Positions 1 to 13,036 are shown, counted from the stretch's first letter. The stretch is DNA of 64,000 bases from Paralichthys olivaceus (GCF_024713975.1 NC_091100.1:18744001-18808000), one strand, 5' to 3'. The notes: generated by a model not told the origin, from the letters alone. Made by a program: numbers and translations.

Positions 1-110
1 TGTAACTGTGACATCGAACATGGAAACAGGAGAAATATTGTTATTCTTTCAGCTCACCCGTATTTGGTCTGTTTAGCCCACAGTCTATGGTTTAGCCACA
101 GATTCTCGTC

Positions 111-170
111 GCGCTATTGACGTCAGCGCAGGACAACCCGCGGCATGCTGGGAGTTGAAGTTCTTGTCCG
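111..170. promoter_or_regulatory. CRE plus ZNF143-type promoter motif
   Basis: A perfect palindromic cAMP response element, TGACGTCA, lies at about 118-125. About 20 bases on is GGCATGCTGGGAGTTGAAGT (142-161), whose complement closely resembles the ZNF143/SBS motif common in vertebrate core promoters (family knowledge). The pair suggests a housekeeping-type promoter, perhaps for a leftward gene outside the window or a bidirectional promoter shared with crtac1. Direction is inferred, not shown. Confidence 0.5.
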
Positions 171-404
171 GCGCTGCAGCTGGGCCACTCGACAGGACGA
201 ACCTCTTTATATACAGTCTATGGGACGAACACGTTTGTTGAGCGAAACAAAACCTTTGTGTTCTTCAGCACAACTTACAACCTCTCCACCGTCCTATGAT
301 GGTTCCCGAACACGTGTAATCGCTCATGTTTAATACGTGTAGTGTTGCTGTGAATACTAACACATAAACATCCGTGTCTCACAGACACGTGCACAGAAAC
401 ACAG

Positions 405-609
405 GTCAGCCATTGGTCTTTATCGCGATCGTTCAGAGAAACCTCCTCTGATTGGCTCATCCTCCGCCCCTTACACAAGCTGTTTCGTAAATTTTAAATG
501 CCGGAGTTGTGTAAGGAGGATCTCTGCCAAACATCTTCAGAAAACTTCACCCAAAGCTCTGCAGCGAAGACACACCATCTCCAGCTCTACCCACAGACCC
601 AGCTGTCAG
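405..609 (+). promoter_or_regulatory. Probable crtac1 promoter and 5' UTR exon
   Basis: Two inverted CCAAT boxes (ATTGG) lie near 411 and 449, and CACGTG-type E-boxes lie near 312 and 386. A consensus splice donor, CAG then GTAAGG, is at 607-615. A non-coding first exon ending at 609 could join the acceptor CAG at 1436-1438, which sits 12 bases before the crtac1 start codon. An upstream ATG at 498 would read out of frame with crtac1 after that splice, so I treat the exon as 5' UTR. Confidence 0.5.
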
Positions 610-1450
610 GTAAGGAAGATGAGATGAGTAATAACCTCGTGCATGGATTCATTGGTAAAGATCTCATTGCAATGTATGAATGTAAGATCAATTATGCTCG
701 TGCATTATAATTCACAACAAGTGCAGTGCTGAAGATGTCTGCAGTCACAGAGCGATAATAACACATGAGTGATGTGGCTGCAAAAAAGATGTTCTTCACC
801 AAATGGAGGTCATTTCAAATGTGATTGTTGTCAGTAGGTGCTGTCCTTTGAAATAACCTGCTTACAACTATAATTTACTTTGACTTTCCATTAATGGCAA
901 CTTCTTTCTCTACATTTCACTATTGCTTACTTTTAACATCTATTTGGATTTTTTCATTTAATTGTGTCTTTCTGTACATTGAGCCAAATGTTATCAGGAC
1001 AATACTTTTCATATCAGTAGTTATCGATAATTGTTATGATGAATGATAAAGACAGATTTTTGCTCCTGAGTGAAGATTGTGGTTTTGAGCGGAGAATGAC
1101 AAACAAAATATGATATTGTTTTATCACCAAGACCTTTTTCAACTGCTCTGTTTGAATAATAAAAGACACCGAAAATTGGAAGGACTCATGAAACAGATAT
1201 AAAATGTTAAATATGTGTAACATGCATGAAGAGAATTGGCTGCAATCATCTAATGTGGAGGCCGAGCCAGCACCTTTAACCCCATGTTCTTCAGATGTGT
1301 TTAGCCTTACCGATAATGCTAGTATGCTGTCTATCATATCAGGAACCCTGCCCATCTCTGTGCATCGTTATACACTCATAAATCATCTACATCTTGACTT
1401 TAACACATAGCCCACTCCCCTGATCTGTGTCCCATCAGGCTACAGTGACA

Positions 1451-4400
1451 ATGTGGGCATCAGGGCTGCTGCTCCTCCTGTTGGTCGGACTCCGGCATCA
1501 GTCTCTCGCTCAGAGCTCCCAGCCCATGCTCCAGGTCGTAACTCAGGCTATGCTTCCTCCGGACAATCACCACAACCCGACACAGCTCAACTATGGGATG
1601 GCCGTGACAGACGTGGACGGTGACGGCGACCTGGAAGTGGTGGTGGCAGGGTGAGGGGCTGACCGTGTGGTGTAACAGTACCCATCTATAAATTTATACC
1701 CTGTGGCTGAACATTTGCATGAATATGTACATGCAAATCAAATCTATGTGACTTTTTCCCTCAGGTACAATGGGCCCAACCTGGTGCTGAAGTACGATCG
1801 CACTCAGAAGAGGCTGGTAAACATCGCCACTGACAACAGTACCTCTCCATTCTACGCCCTGAGGGACCGAGCAGGTAACGCTATTGGAGTTACTGCCTGC
1901 GACGTGGATGGAGACGGACGTGAGGAGATCTACTTCCTGAACACAAACAACGCCTACTCTGGTGAATAGTGCCAATGTCAAGATCCATCCTGAAAACTGC
2001 AAATGGCCTCCTGACGTCATTTCTGTTACAATAATTTCTTTCTGTTTTTTATTCCAGGACGGGCAACTTATTCGGACAAGCTCTTCAAGTTTCGCAATGG
2101 ACGCTTTGAAGATCTTCTGAGTGACGAGCTCAACGTGCGCCGTGGCGTGGCTAACCACATGGCAGGACGTTCTGTGGCCTGTGTGGACAGAAAGGTCAGT
2201 GAATCCACTCTGTTGAACTAATCATAAAGTCCCACATTTTCTTCTAAAAAAGCTTCCTCTCACTCCTCTTGCCTGTTGCACTGCAGGGAACAGGTCGTTA
2301 CTCCATCTACGTGGCCAATTACGCCAGTGGCAACATCGGCCCCCATGCTCTCTTAGAAATGGACGAGGGTGCCAGTGATGTGAGTAAGGGCGTCATCGCT
2401 CTGTCGGACGTGGCTGCTGAGGCCGGAGTCAACAAGTTCACAGGTCAGGAAGAGTTCAGGCTCGAGAAGTGACGTGTGTGATGTGGTTTGAGGTGGACTC
2501 TCACAGTTTTCTCGATGTGCAGGGGGACGCGGTGTGGTGGTTGGACCGATCCTGAGCGAGGCCAGGTCTGACGTCTTCTGTGACAACGAGAACGGACCAA
2601 ACTTCTTGTTTAAGAATAAAGGAGATGGGACTTTTGTTGACATGGCCAGACGGGCAGGTGAGCTTGAGGGAAGAGCAAGAATGTGGTAACAGTTGAAATA
2701 CTGCTACCATGAAATCTGAGCACTGTTGATGTCCTGCAACTCATAGCTTCACATAAAATATTAAACTTTTTACCCTGTTGCATTCAATAGCTACTGAAAC
2801 TCAACCATGGCGTCACATTTTGATATAAAAAAGGAAATAAACCAAGGCACACTAGCTGTGGAAAAAACAAAAAGCACATATTAGTGTAGCTAATGGATGG
2901 GAACGTTAGGAAATGTAAAATTGCTGCAACATGTAGGTGCATTTTGTAGGGGCTCTGGTTTATTTCCTTGTTTTGTATCAAGACTTACCACCCATGCGCC
3001 AAAAAGCAAATATTTTACGAACAGACACGCTCCTTTTTCTGCTTCATTAAATTGCTTGTTTTCTTTAAAGGAATACTTCTACAGATTGGAAATATACACA
3101 AGAGATCCTCACACCTAAATCTCAGCAAGACAAGTTTACCCTTTATTTAAATGTTTTGACTAAACTAGTTGTTGTTTTACGAGAACAGTCATTGATTGGG
3201 GAGAATCAGTGTGCTGTTCTGCTGCAGTGTTTTCTTTAATACTACCACTAGATGTCACCAGAGACACTTGATCCTAGTAAGAAATTTGATACAAATACAA
3301 AGCGTATTATTTTTCCAGTAGAGGCAGCACTAAAACTTAACACTGCTTGCATATCCAAAGGTGTGGAGGACACCTACCAGCATGGCAGAGGAGTAGCACT
3401 CGCTGACTTCAATGGTGATGGAAAGACGGACATCGTTTATGGCAACTGGAACGGCCCACACCGACTTTACCTGCAGGGCCCAAACTCTAAATTTCGGGTG
3501 AGGACATAGAAGTTACAGAGGAACAAAGAAGATCAGATAAAACTCTGTACAATGGAAAGAATTTGATTAAAAAAAATGTTTTAAAATGTGTGTGATCTCT
3601 TGCAGAACATAGCTACTGGGGGATTTGCGACCCCCTCTCCTATTCGCACAGTCATCGCTGCTGACTTTGATAACGACAAGGAGCTGGATGTGTTTTTCAA
3701 CAACATTGCCTACAGAGGAAACGCCCCCAACAGGCTGTTCAGGTAAGATCATAGTAATTATGTGGACCCAAGTTTCGTAGAGAGGCCCCACACAATAAAC
3801 AATTACTTGACAGGAAATCCTTCAATCACAAGCTGTCGTCATAATCGTATGTTTGTTTGCAGGGTGTCGAGGAGAACTGATGCGGATCCACTGATCGAGG
3901 AGCTTAACGTGGGAGATGCTGCAGAGCCACAGGGGAAAGGAACAGGTCAGCTGCCTCTGAGCTCAGAGCTCAGGACAACACAATGTCATCAGTTTTATTA
4001 GAAAACTGTAGTGAGCTAAAAGAAGTTTGTGGCATCTCTGCCCCCCCTCTGTCTTTGGGTGAGGTTTGTAGAGACACAGCTATCAGATAAACACCACAGT
4101 TTAGTTGTCATGGGGGTCAAAGCAATGAAAGCTCTCTGTTTGCTAATGGACAGGTGGGACCGTGACAGACCTGGATGGGGACGGACAGCTGGACCTGCTG
4201 CTGGCACATGGAGAGAGCGCCCAGCAGCCAATATCTGTCTTCAAGGTCACACAGGTGTGTGTACGTGTGTGTGTGCGTGTCTGTGTGTAAGTGTGTGATT
4301 GTGTGGGTGTAAGTTATATCAGCCTTACCCATCATCCTTGTTGTCAGGGCTTGTCCAATAACTGGCTGCGGGTCATCCCTCGCACCCAGTTTGGCTCTTT

Positions 4401-5098
4401 TGCCCGGGGCGCCAAGGTAACAGCCTTCACCAATCAGAGTGGAGCTCACACACGCATCATTGACGGAGGCTCTGGGTACCTGTGTGAGATGGAGCCTGTT
4501 GCCCATTTTGGTTTAGGTAACAACTGCATTTTACATATTATAGACTTTGAGGATAGGGCGCACACAGTACCTAAAGTAAAAGACTTTTTTTTCCTGCCCT
4601 GGACTCCCAGGAAACGATGAGGTGAAGGTGCTGCAGGTCTCCTGGCCAGACGGCAGCTCCATCAGCCGAACCCTTCAGCCTGGTGAGATGAACTCAGTGG
4701 TGGAAGTGTCTTATCCCGCAGAAGGGGAAATGACTGTGCTTGCCAATGACACACAGGTACGCAGTACGGAGCCAAAGTATGAACTATGAACACGGGTAAT
4801 GTTCCGGTGTGCCTCTATCAGTGGCACTCTTTTCTTCTCACTGTCAAATTTTATTTTACAATAAAATGTAAGAAAAGTCAAAATTTTACTCCTTTGTCTT
4901 TCTGTATTTGGAAATATTTACATTTATTTTTCAGTGTGGTAAAGGCTTCACTGTCAAGAATGGCCACTGTGCAGGTAGGCAAGTTTATATAAAGAGTTGT
5001 TTTTAAATAAAGTAACTTAAAGATTATTTTGAAAATACAAATTATTGTTCTGTTTTCAATTTTCTTTTCTTCATTATTTATTTTTTGCAGGTCTTTGA
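1451..5098 (+). CDS. crtac1: Cartilage acidic protein 1 (CRTAC1/LOTUS family), short C-terminus
   Basis: This is a secreted extracellular-matrix and neuronal glycoprotein; in mammals LOTUS antagonises Nogo receptor signalling. Exons are 1451-1650, 1765-1961, 2058-2194, 2287-2443, 2523-2657, 3361-3497, 3606-3742, 3863-3945, 4154-4254, 4348-4516, 4611-4756, 4935-4974 and 5091-5098, giving 548 residues. The protein opens with a hydrophobic signal peptide (MWASGLLLLLLVGL). FG-GAP/VCBS propeller repeats follow, with acidic calcium-type loops (DVDGDGDLE, DVDGDGREE, DFNGDGKTD, DLDGDGQLD). An ASPIC/UnbV domain (NNWLRVIPRTQFG, DGGSGYLCEMEPVAHFGLG) comes next. The C-terminus stops after a partial EGF motif (CGKGFTVKNGHCAGL), so the calcium-binding EGF and tail of the 661-residue human form are missing in this splice path. 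The final coding exon holds only 8 coding bases. The a/b teleost paralogue is not resolved. Confidence 0.93.
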
Positions 5099-5398
5099 GG
5101 AGGCAATACAATTACTTTGGAAACAGAAAAACATACCTGAAAACAGTTTAAAACTGCTTTTCTTTTAGCCAGCCCTCAAAATTTTAAAGCTTGTTGTTGT
5201 CTTTACCCTACGTGTAGTTACTTTTTTTATTAGTGATAAGTCTTTGGGGCTTTAAGAGACTCTTTAAAATAACCTCTCTTTAAATTTACATTAAACCTCC
5301 TCTTTATGTTCAATTTTGTTGTCCTGTCTTGTTTTAACAGTTATAACAGCTTTTATGCGAAGCACTGTGTTTCATTGTCTGCATGAATTGTTCTATAT

Positions 5399-5404
5399 AA
5401 TAAA
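5399..5404 (+). terminator. crtac1 polyadenylation signal
   Basis: AATAAA lies about 300 bases after the crtac1 stop codon, just before an (ATT)n run. It is the first canonical signal downstream of that stop. Confidence 0.6.
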
Positions 5405-5440
5405 ATCTATTATTATTATTATTATTATTATTATTATCCC
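5403..5440. repeat. (ATT)n microsatellite
   Basis: A run of about ten ATT triplets lies directly after the crtac1 polyadenylation signal. Confidence 0.9.
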
Positions 5441-7818
5441 AAAGGACATATTATTGAATTCTTTATTTCCTTTGTGAAGACACTTGTCTCTATGGTCTTT
5501 TGTCATCATATTTCCATGTGACTGCCATGTGCTTCAGTGAAACCATACTGTGTTGTCTTAACCTTGTGTCTGCCCTTCCTTCTTTCCCTCCATTTTTCTT
5601 TTCCTCATCTGCTCTGTGCCATCACTAATGCAGCGCTGGCTCCATATTACATTGGCGTCCGCTCAACATCCGACACCACGTTCCAAGCCTGCTGCCTTAA
5701 GACAGTTTTACTACAGTGTGCTTTGGTGCTGTCAGCACACCTCAGGAGTCGGTAGTCTTCAGAGTAACAATGTCTGAGAAAAGAATCTGCTTGCCTTCCT
5801 GTGAATGCAATGATACTACAGTATATGATGGAGTCCTAGTGCCTGGACGTCCTGCAGCCTGGATGTTTCCTGGGTGGACGCTGTCGTCTCTGCACTTTCC
5901 AAGTGAAGACTGAAGAAGGGGTCGATTTCAACCCATTACCCAGCTGAAAGTGCTCTGTCATAGCCAGTTAAGCATGCATGCAAACAAAGCTTCCCACAAC
6001 ATCAGATTTGTGAGATTTTCGGATGCTTTAGTGCATGCAATGGGATGTTATGAATATCATGTACTTTGAAATGGTTTGCATTAGGTGAAACGGTTACCAG
6101 TTTCACAGTAAACTGTGTTAAAATTTCCAAGGGTTTGTTACCATTTCATTTTTGATTATTGTGGTAATTCAATTGTTTCTGCATCAACCAGATTTAGCGA
6201 TTCTCCAAGACACAGGCACAGCAAGCAACGTGCATAAATTGTGTGTTGTAAAAATGTGTAAAAGGAGCGGCAGGCAGGCAGGCAGGGGGCTGTCACAGCA
6301 GAAGAGTTGCTTGGGTTCGACGTCTGCATTATCGACCTTCTCTTTTTCACTTTCATCACATTTTATAATACTGATAACAGTGGTAAGATATTATCATGTT
6401 AAAACATGTCACACTGTTTCTTCTCAAGTTTGTATTTATACACCTCTATTGTAGTTTTGAGGTTTACAGTGCATATCAAGCACTTAATCACACAACAATC
6501 CAGCAGGGATTATTTTGTCCAAGGAAATGTAGGCGCTCAGACTGGGATTGAACTGCTGACACTCTTTTTAACGGACCACCCACTCTACCAGCCACCGCTG
6601 GTCTTTGTTACTAGTAACATTAGTGATGTTTGTTGTGCTTTCATTACTGGTTAAAAACATGCTGACTAGTAGAACGATAATATTGGCTGCATTCCATTTA
6701 GCATCCCCTGCTACTTGCACGTTCAGTTACTTTGATGACTCATGTTTACGTAGTCTGACAATAAAGAAAGACGAGCTCTGTGCACCTGTGATGAAAGAGT
6801 ATTTATCTGACACCAGTCATATTTACCTCGTCGCTGTGTATCAAACAACACGCGATAAGAAAGACAGTTCTCGAACAATGTCACCAAAATAAAAGACACA
6901 TTCACATTACTGAGTCACTTTTTTTTTGGCAGTTATTGTTCTTTGGAAGTTTGACGTATTTTTCAAACACTACAGGTAAGATTTCAGGAAGACTTTCTGA
7001 CCCATCCTTAGTCCACTAAGGATAACATAATGCACACTACGTCTTTGCATAATTTAAATTTAGGAAGAGTTGGTCTCACTCATTGAAACCAAGAGGTTAC
7101 TACTTGGATTGGTGCATTTGTGTCTAATTACTTTCATGTGCGAGATATGGAAGATCTGCTACATCATGGACATGGATGAGCTGAGTGACATTCATCTAAT
7201 ACCAGACAGTATGAGTTACAGCAGAGTCGATGGAGGAAGAGCTTCTTTGTGAAAGTGAAACTTGGTGATGCCCTGCTCAAATGCTTGCACATCCTTTTTA
7301 CATTTGCTACGATCCAGAAACTCAGTCCTAGCTACAGATAACATCTTCAAAAGCCAGTGTATGGTGGTGCAGCGTGGATGGTGATGTAGTCAGGCCAGTT
7401 TCCCAGTCGGTGAGGGCGCCGCGGAGGCTGGACTGTGCGGTGCAGCTGTGGTGGCTGAGGTATGAGGTTTCGATGAGGCCTGCGGTCGTCACTCCCGATT
7501 CAACACTAACACATCCTCCATTTTCCTCCTTCCGTCCTTTTTATCTCCCACCAGACAAAACAGGAAGGACGTTAATGGTGCGATCACACAAAGTATTAGG
7601 ATGATTAAGACTGAAGAGTGTTCACTGTGAAAAAAGCTTGGAACTGTTCAAGCACGTGATGTCAGGTCATGAGCTAAAGAGAAAAAAAGCTGGTGAATCC
7701 TTTGTGTGAACATAGCTGAGGGATTATACGTGTTAAGTTTTGGGACAGGAGAGGTATCAGTGTCCTGACTTCTCCGGGGGTTGATGATCAGGGGGATGGG
7801 TGTTAAGAAGGTAGCCAG
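5441..7818. other. Intergenic region between convergent crtac1 and golga7b
   Basis: No gene was recognised. A strong polypyrimidine tract and CAG acceptor near 5632 open a short frame (ALAPYYIGVRSTSDTTF...) that could be an alternative terminal exon of crtac1, without clear homology. The stretch near 6525-6600 (CTGGGATTGAACTGCTGACA) resembles the end of a common fish interspersed repeat. A GC-rich patch at 7365-7500 is discussed in the findings. The part nearest golga7b probably holds its 3' UTR. Confidence 0.5.
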
Positions 7819-9781
7819 TCATCGAGCAGTGCTGCCGGACACAGAGCTGCTCCCTGAGCTGGAGCCGCTGGAGCCCCGGTCTTCATAGATGGAAATTTCT
7901 ATCTGGTGAAAGTAGTTAGGGACCAATAAGGCACTACGGAGTATCAGAAAACATAAGCACTCATACCATTAGCATAAAGATTTCCTCTCTCTTCTCCTCA
8001 GGAGAGATGCAAACACAAGCATGGGTTTATTACAACATAAAAGGTTTTTCTTCATCCTGCACATCCTTTGAAAATATATCGATTTAAAGATTTAAAGCAC
8101 TCGTACTATTGTGTTCATGGACCACAATACACTGAGTAAGGATACAACACGCATTCCCCTCTCTATGGGATCTGTGATGAGCAGACCTCTGGGAGCGTAG
8201 ATCTTCTCGTTCTGCTCCTGGATGTACTTGGCAATCTTCTTCAACACCTGACACACAGACAGAAGAAGAAGAAAAACCCACAGCACGTTCACCGCTGAAC
8301 TTGAACATGAAAATCCAGCTGCCTCTGAGAGAACCAGTCTGACCTTCTCGTAACGTGTCTCCATGCAGAGGAAGATGAGATACGCAGTAGCGCAGGCCAG
8401 ACACCCCTCCAGGTACGACTGTCCTCCGATCTTCTCCGCCTCTGCATAGTAGTTATTCAGAGTCTTCACAGTGTCCTCAAACAGGGTCCGCTCGATCTGG
8501 AGACGCACGCAGTGAGTTAGGTGAAATGTGGAGAGGAAGTCTGTGTTTTAGCAGCTTTTAGCAACTGTAGCTGTGAATTTGGACTCAATTTATAGATCTT
8601 TTTTGATCAATAAAATATCTCAAAATAGTCATGGAAATAGCCTAATGAAAGTTTCAGCTTACTAAAAAACCTTGCTATTGAGAAGTAACTATTACTACTA
8701 GTATTCTCATAATGTAACGACTGTATTCTCATAACGTTATGACCTTGTACACAAAATCTTTTTTTTCTTTCCTTCAAATGGCCAGAATACTCCATCGTCC
8801 ACCACAGGCTGAGATTTTGTTAAAGAATGATTCTTGTTTTTTTTTTTTTTTCTTACACATGGGACTTTGGCTCATCTTTGTCTCCTTCCGTAGAGATCCT
8901 GTAGGCCTGTTGTGTTGTACTATATTTTTTTGCCCCTGTCATCTGTGGGTATTCTGTTTGATTGTTGCATTTATGATGGTTTATATGCGTTTCTTAATAT
9001 AAATATTTATAATACATTAAAACTTGATTTAAATATATATATGCCTTTGATATAAAGACCCACGTGTAAATATACACTACATTCAAATGCATGTATGTTG
9101 AGCTACTTGGGATAAAACAACACAAGCACAGGAGCATGTTTAACAGAAGACGACTCCTCACCCTGCTCTCCAGCTCTGATGGGAACTTGGTCTGAAACTT
9201 GCAGGTGGTTCCTTCGCTGTAGTCTCTCTGGATGAAGACTTTGTTGGCCAGTGACGCACTGTGCCTCAGCTCCTGCAGGTTGTGGAACTGAGGACACACA
9301 AATGTAAACAGTAAGGGGTCAAACTAGTATCTCTGTAATGAGTCCCCAGAGAGACTCAGGGCGACACCCCTGTGTGCACCTGTTCACTGTCAATGTGTAC
9401 AAACAGAGGCTGATATATCCGAGCAGGATGATAGAGGAGATGTGATCAATCTCCCTGTGGCTCAGTGTCTGCATTCATTTCTGCCTTGTTGTGTGTTGGA
9501 GCAGAGCCCAGCACTGGACACACTATCTTCTAGACACACACACACACTCTCTTGTTTCTCCCTGCTCAAACAGAGAAGCACAGCTCACAGGAGACCGGTC
9601 AACATCTCACAACAGATCGATGATGAGGAACAAGATGAGGCAGACTGATACTGACTTACACTTGTATTATTACTGTTGTTATTATATTATTATTGTACAT
9701 CTCTTAAAAATCCAGCATTTACTGCAGCACAGAAGGAGAGCAGTGAGTGGCTTCTGTCCATGGTGCTGAACGCTGTTCCTC

Positions 9782-9865
<84 letters not shown>

Positions 9866-10245
9866 CAACACAGAGGATTAACGGGGCGTCTCAGCAAACA
9901 AAAAAACCCCAGATCTCACCAAACACATTTTGGTCTTAACGTCACTGCTCCTGACCCCTCACTGTGATGTTGAAGGTTTATTCTCTGTACAACATTTAAA
10001 CATCTTCTCTGTAAAACAAGCTACAGGAGGAAAAACCGACCGATCCCGGGCCGACGCGCTGGATAATGTAGGACACGGACTGAAGTGAGCTGAATCACAG
10101 TGTCACCTCCTCTCTCCCTTCACATGCACCCGCACCCGTGCTGTTTTATTATAAGCAGCATCATGACGGCGATGTTCCTGCTGGTGGTGGGAACACGGGG
10201 GGAGATTAAAGCCTTGATATCAGCCAGACTTACCTCTGTCGCCAT
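7819..10245 (-). CDS. golga7b: Golgin A7 family member B
   Basis: GOLGA7B is a small palmitoylated accessory protein of DHHC palmitoyltransferases; in mammals it stabilises ZDHHC5 at the plasma membrane. Exons in transcript order are 10245-10234, 9287-9162, 8496-8344, 8247-8146 and 7902-7819, giving 158 residues. Sequence landmarks are the start [20 protein letters not shown], the core [20 protein letters not shown], then [20 protein letters not shown] and a serine-rich tail ending SSVSGSTAR. The core cysteines (GCLACA) are the kind of residue modified in this family. The longer C-terminal tail after IEISIYEDR separates GOLGA7B from GOLGA7. The first exon encodes only MATE and ends at a consensus GTAAGT donor. 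The gene lies tail-to-tail with crtac1, as expected from the 10q24 neighbourhood. Confidence 0.95.
9784..9864. repeat. (TG)n microsatellite in golga7b intron 1
   Basis: An uninterrupted TG dinucleotide run of about 80 bases. It produces artefactual Cys-Val reading frames. Confidence 0.97.
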
Positions 10246-10429
10246 GTTGCCATCCGCGGCCGTGGGGACGAGTCCCTGCGTGCGCTCGAATCGTTTCAGT
10301 GGTCAGGAGGAGAGGAGGAGGGGAGAGGGGCGGAGCTAACCCAAGAGCAGGTTTAAGTCCAGTGCAGTGCCTGTTCTAAATGTTTGGGTTGTTCTCTTGT
10401 GCTGTGTTAATGCCCCGGAGCTACTTCAG

Positions 10430-10930
10430 AATTATTCCTTGTCATTAGTGAGTCCTCCTCAAACAGCAGCAGAGAGGACAGTCAAACCACAGGCAGCAGT
10501 ACAGCAATAAATAAGTAAATATGCAAAATAAACACAAGGAAAACCAAAAATATAGATTAAAAAGAACACAGACAGTGTGAACTGAATATTTGTATACATT
10601 GTGAGCAGAATTGCAAATTGCAAATTAGACATTGAATTGCACAGATTGAAATGAGCATTGCAAAGTTAGATTCATTTAAACCTGAGTGAGTTTATAGTGG
10701 ATCCCCAGAATCCATGCGTGTGGTCGACTGGGAGCAGAGCTGTTTGCACAGTCTAACAGCTGCAGGAAGGAACGACCTCTACTTCAGACACCTCAGGTGG
10801 GTCAGTCTGACGGTGAAGGAGCTGCAGTGCCAAGATGGTGTCCTGCAGGGGCTGGGACTGCTTGTCCAAAGTAAGTGACATCTTAGGTATCATTCTCCTC
10901 TGTCCTACCTCTTCTACTGGGTCAAGAGGT
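10430..10930. repeat. Probable fish interspersed repeat, class unknown
   Basis: The segment containing TAACAGCTGCAGGAAGGAAC and, further on, GTGTCCTGCAGGGGCTGGGA matches, from memory, a sequence dispersed many times in teleost genomes. No open frame or terminal repeat was seen, so I leave the class open. Confidence 0.45.
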
Positions 10931-12875
10931 GTCCCAGGACAGAGTGGTTCAATTCATTATTAAGTCATGTTACTATAGCTTCTTTACTTTCACGTGACTG
11001 TGAACTTTTATTTATATTTAATACATTTAATTGGCCTTTCTTGTATATCCATCATTTAGTTTGAATCCTAACTCACATACAATAATAGAGTGTATATCTC
11101 AGCCAAGGCCCAACAGTTCCCTTTCGTAACCACATTTAAATACACAAGATTGAGATTTTTATTTGGATCCTCACCAAATTGCACACACTCCTAGATATCA
11201 ACAAACGACCACGGAGGAAAACTTGACCTCCTTGGCAGAGGAAAATATGTTACTTTGAAATCCTTCTATTGTGATTTATGTGGATTTCTTAGTTTGAAAT
11301 TTCTAGAGGGTAAATTCCAATTGGGCAGATACTGTCAGTATCTGAGTGACACAACTGTCAGTATCTGAGTGTCCAATATGTATTCTTTTTTTTAAACTAA
11401 AAATTCAAGTCATGTCAAAACATATGAATTTTGAACATTTACATTTCCTAAGATAAACCTTGACACTTGTTTATCAAAAAAGTTTTTTTCTCTTACTCAG
11501 TTGCTTTCAAATGTAAGACTCAAAAAGAAAACACTTACCACTGGGACTTTAAGTTAATGAAATCATCTCAGAGTTTATTTCAATAGTGGCGTGTTTTAAC
11601 AATAAAATATGGGCCAATATTTACAGAATTCATCATTAGGTCAAATAATAACTTTCCATTTCTGGAGTTATAATTTAAATATATTAGATATAGAAGAACA
11701 ATTTACAGTAACCGTTTATATATGATTACAATAAAAGCAAAGCAAACAATTACAATCATCCTTGTCTGATCATCATTAAAACAACTTTTCCATCAAAGAC
11801 CAAGCATTTGGGCTACAATGCCCCCACATTGATTCTTTTAAGTCCTGCTTGCAAGAGTGTGAGGCTCTGATGATGGTTTCAGTTGGTTTCTCAGTCTGTT
11901 CAGATGAATTGAATCCAGTTGGATTGACGGTTGATACAGATTGATACGGTTAAAAGGTGAAGCTGGAGCTGCAGGGATAGTTTTCTGTGTTGTCTCTATG
12001 CTCCACAACAAAGCCAGTTTGACATGTCCACACAGGAATTAACAACAATCAGGAAGAAGAATGAAGTATACCGTGATTCATTAGCATGGTTCATCTCTGG
12101 ACTTGACACACACAGGAGCAGTATATAGTGGTGTGGGTTGCAGCAGGAGCAGATGCAATTATTAAAACATGAAGTCAACCAAAATCACTGGCCTGGAATA
12201 GTTGGATAAACCCAGAAATAATCACAAAGAGATGCTGACCAGCTACAGGTCAAAGTGGACTGAAGGATAACAAACGAGGAAAACGGTTTTAAATGGCCGG
12301 CATGTGCACGCCGCAGCGAGCAAAGCCGAATGCAGAGCTTCTTATTTGTTCATCCAAATAAACAGAATTCAGTTTTGTGCAGTGCCTCACTCACAACATC
12401 ATATTCATCACCAATCTAAAAAATATGCCATGGTTATCCAGTAAACCTTAGTCTTGTTTGTTCTCTCTTACAGTTGAAGAGCCAACACCAGGATAAAGAT
12501 ATCAACATTCAAGTGGATTCAACTTTGTGGCAAGACAAGGTATGTAAAAACAAAACCACCGACATCCAGTAAAACTCCCACTATCACCCGACGCCACCCG
12601 GCACAATCTGGGCCTACACCTTGTTTTATACTTCCCTGGGCCTAACGAAAGGAAAACCATGGTCCTTGATTTTCGTTTATACTATTACCTCCTGTTTTAA
12701 CTCTCATTGATTCATAAGGTCCAGTTCTTCATAGAAAGTTAAAAAAACTAAATATGTTACATGTTACAGTAGAAGTCCCATAATGATAAGTAGCTGAGGA
12801 GAGATTTGACTGGAAAGGGCAGGACCAACATAGGAGAAATCTTGACTGACATTAAGTGCCTTAACATGAACCAAG

Positions 12876-12906
12876 GTGTGCGTGTGCGTGTGCGTGTGCG
12901 TGTGCC

Positions 12907-12974
<68 letters not shown>
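12876..12974. repeat. (GTGTGC)n followed by (TG)n
   Basis: About five GTGTGC hexamer units merge into a 62-base TG run just beyond the zfyve27 stop codon, probably in its 3' UTR or flank. Confidence 0.9.
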
Positions 12975-12977
<3 letters not shown>

Positions 12978-13036
12978 GCTACAGTAACTTTCTGAAGGAC
13001 CTTCCACTGGCCACCGGGAGATAGACTGACGCCATG

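Larger units (their letters stand above)
10246..13036. other. Intergenic region between golga7b and zfyve27
   Basis: Bases 10246-10400 are comparatively GC-rich and should contain the golga7b promoter. The stretch 10430-10930 looks like an interspersed repeat (listed separately). The rest is AT-rich with no recognisable exon. The end nearest 13037 should hold the zfyve27 3' UTR. Confidence 0.5.

Noticed and set aside
498-710. 70-codon open frame MPELCKEDLC...
   Set aside because: It runs through a consensus splice donor at 609-610 and is out of frame with crtac1 after splicing; it is better explained as a 5' UTR exon.
9676-9967. Open frames of repeated Cys-Val
   Set aside because: They are translation of a (TG)n microsatellite; the same applies at 12806-13024, 37204-37410 and 62369-62602.
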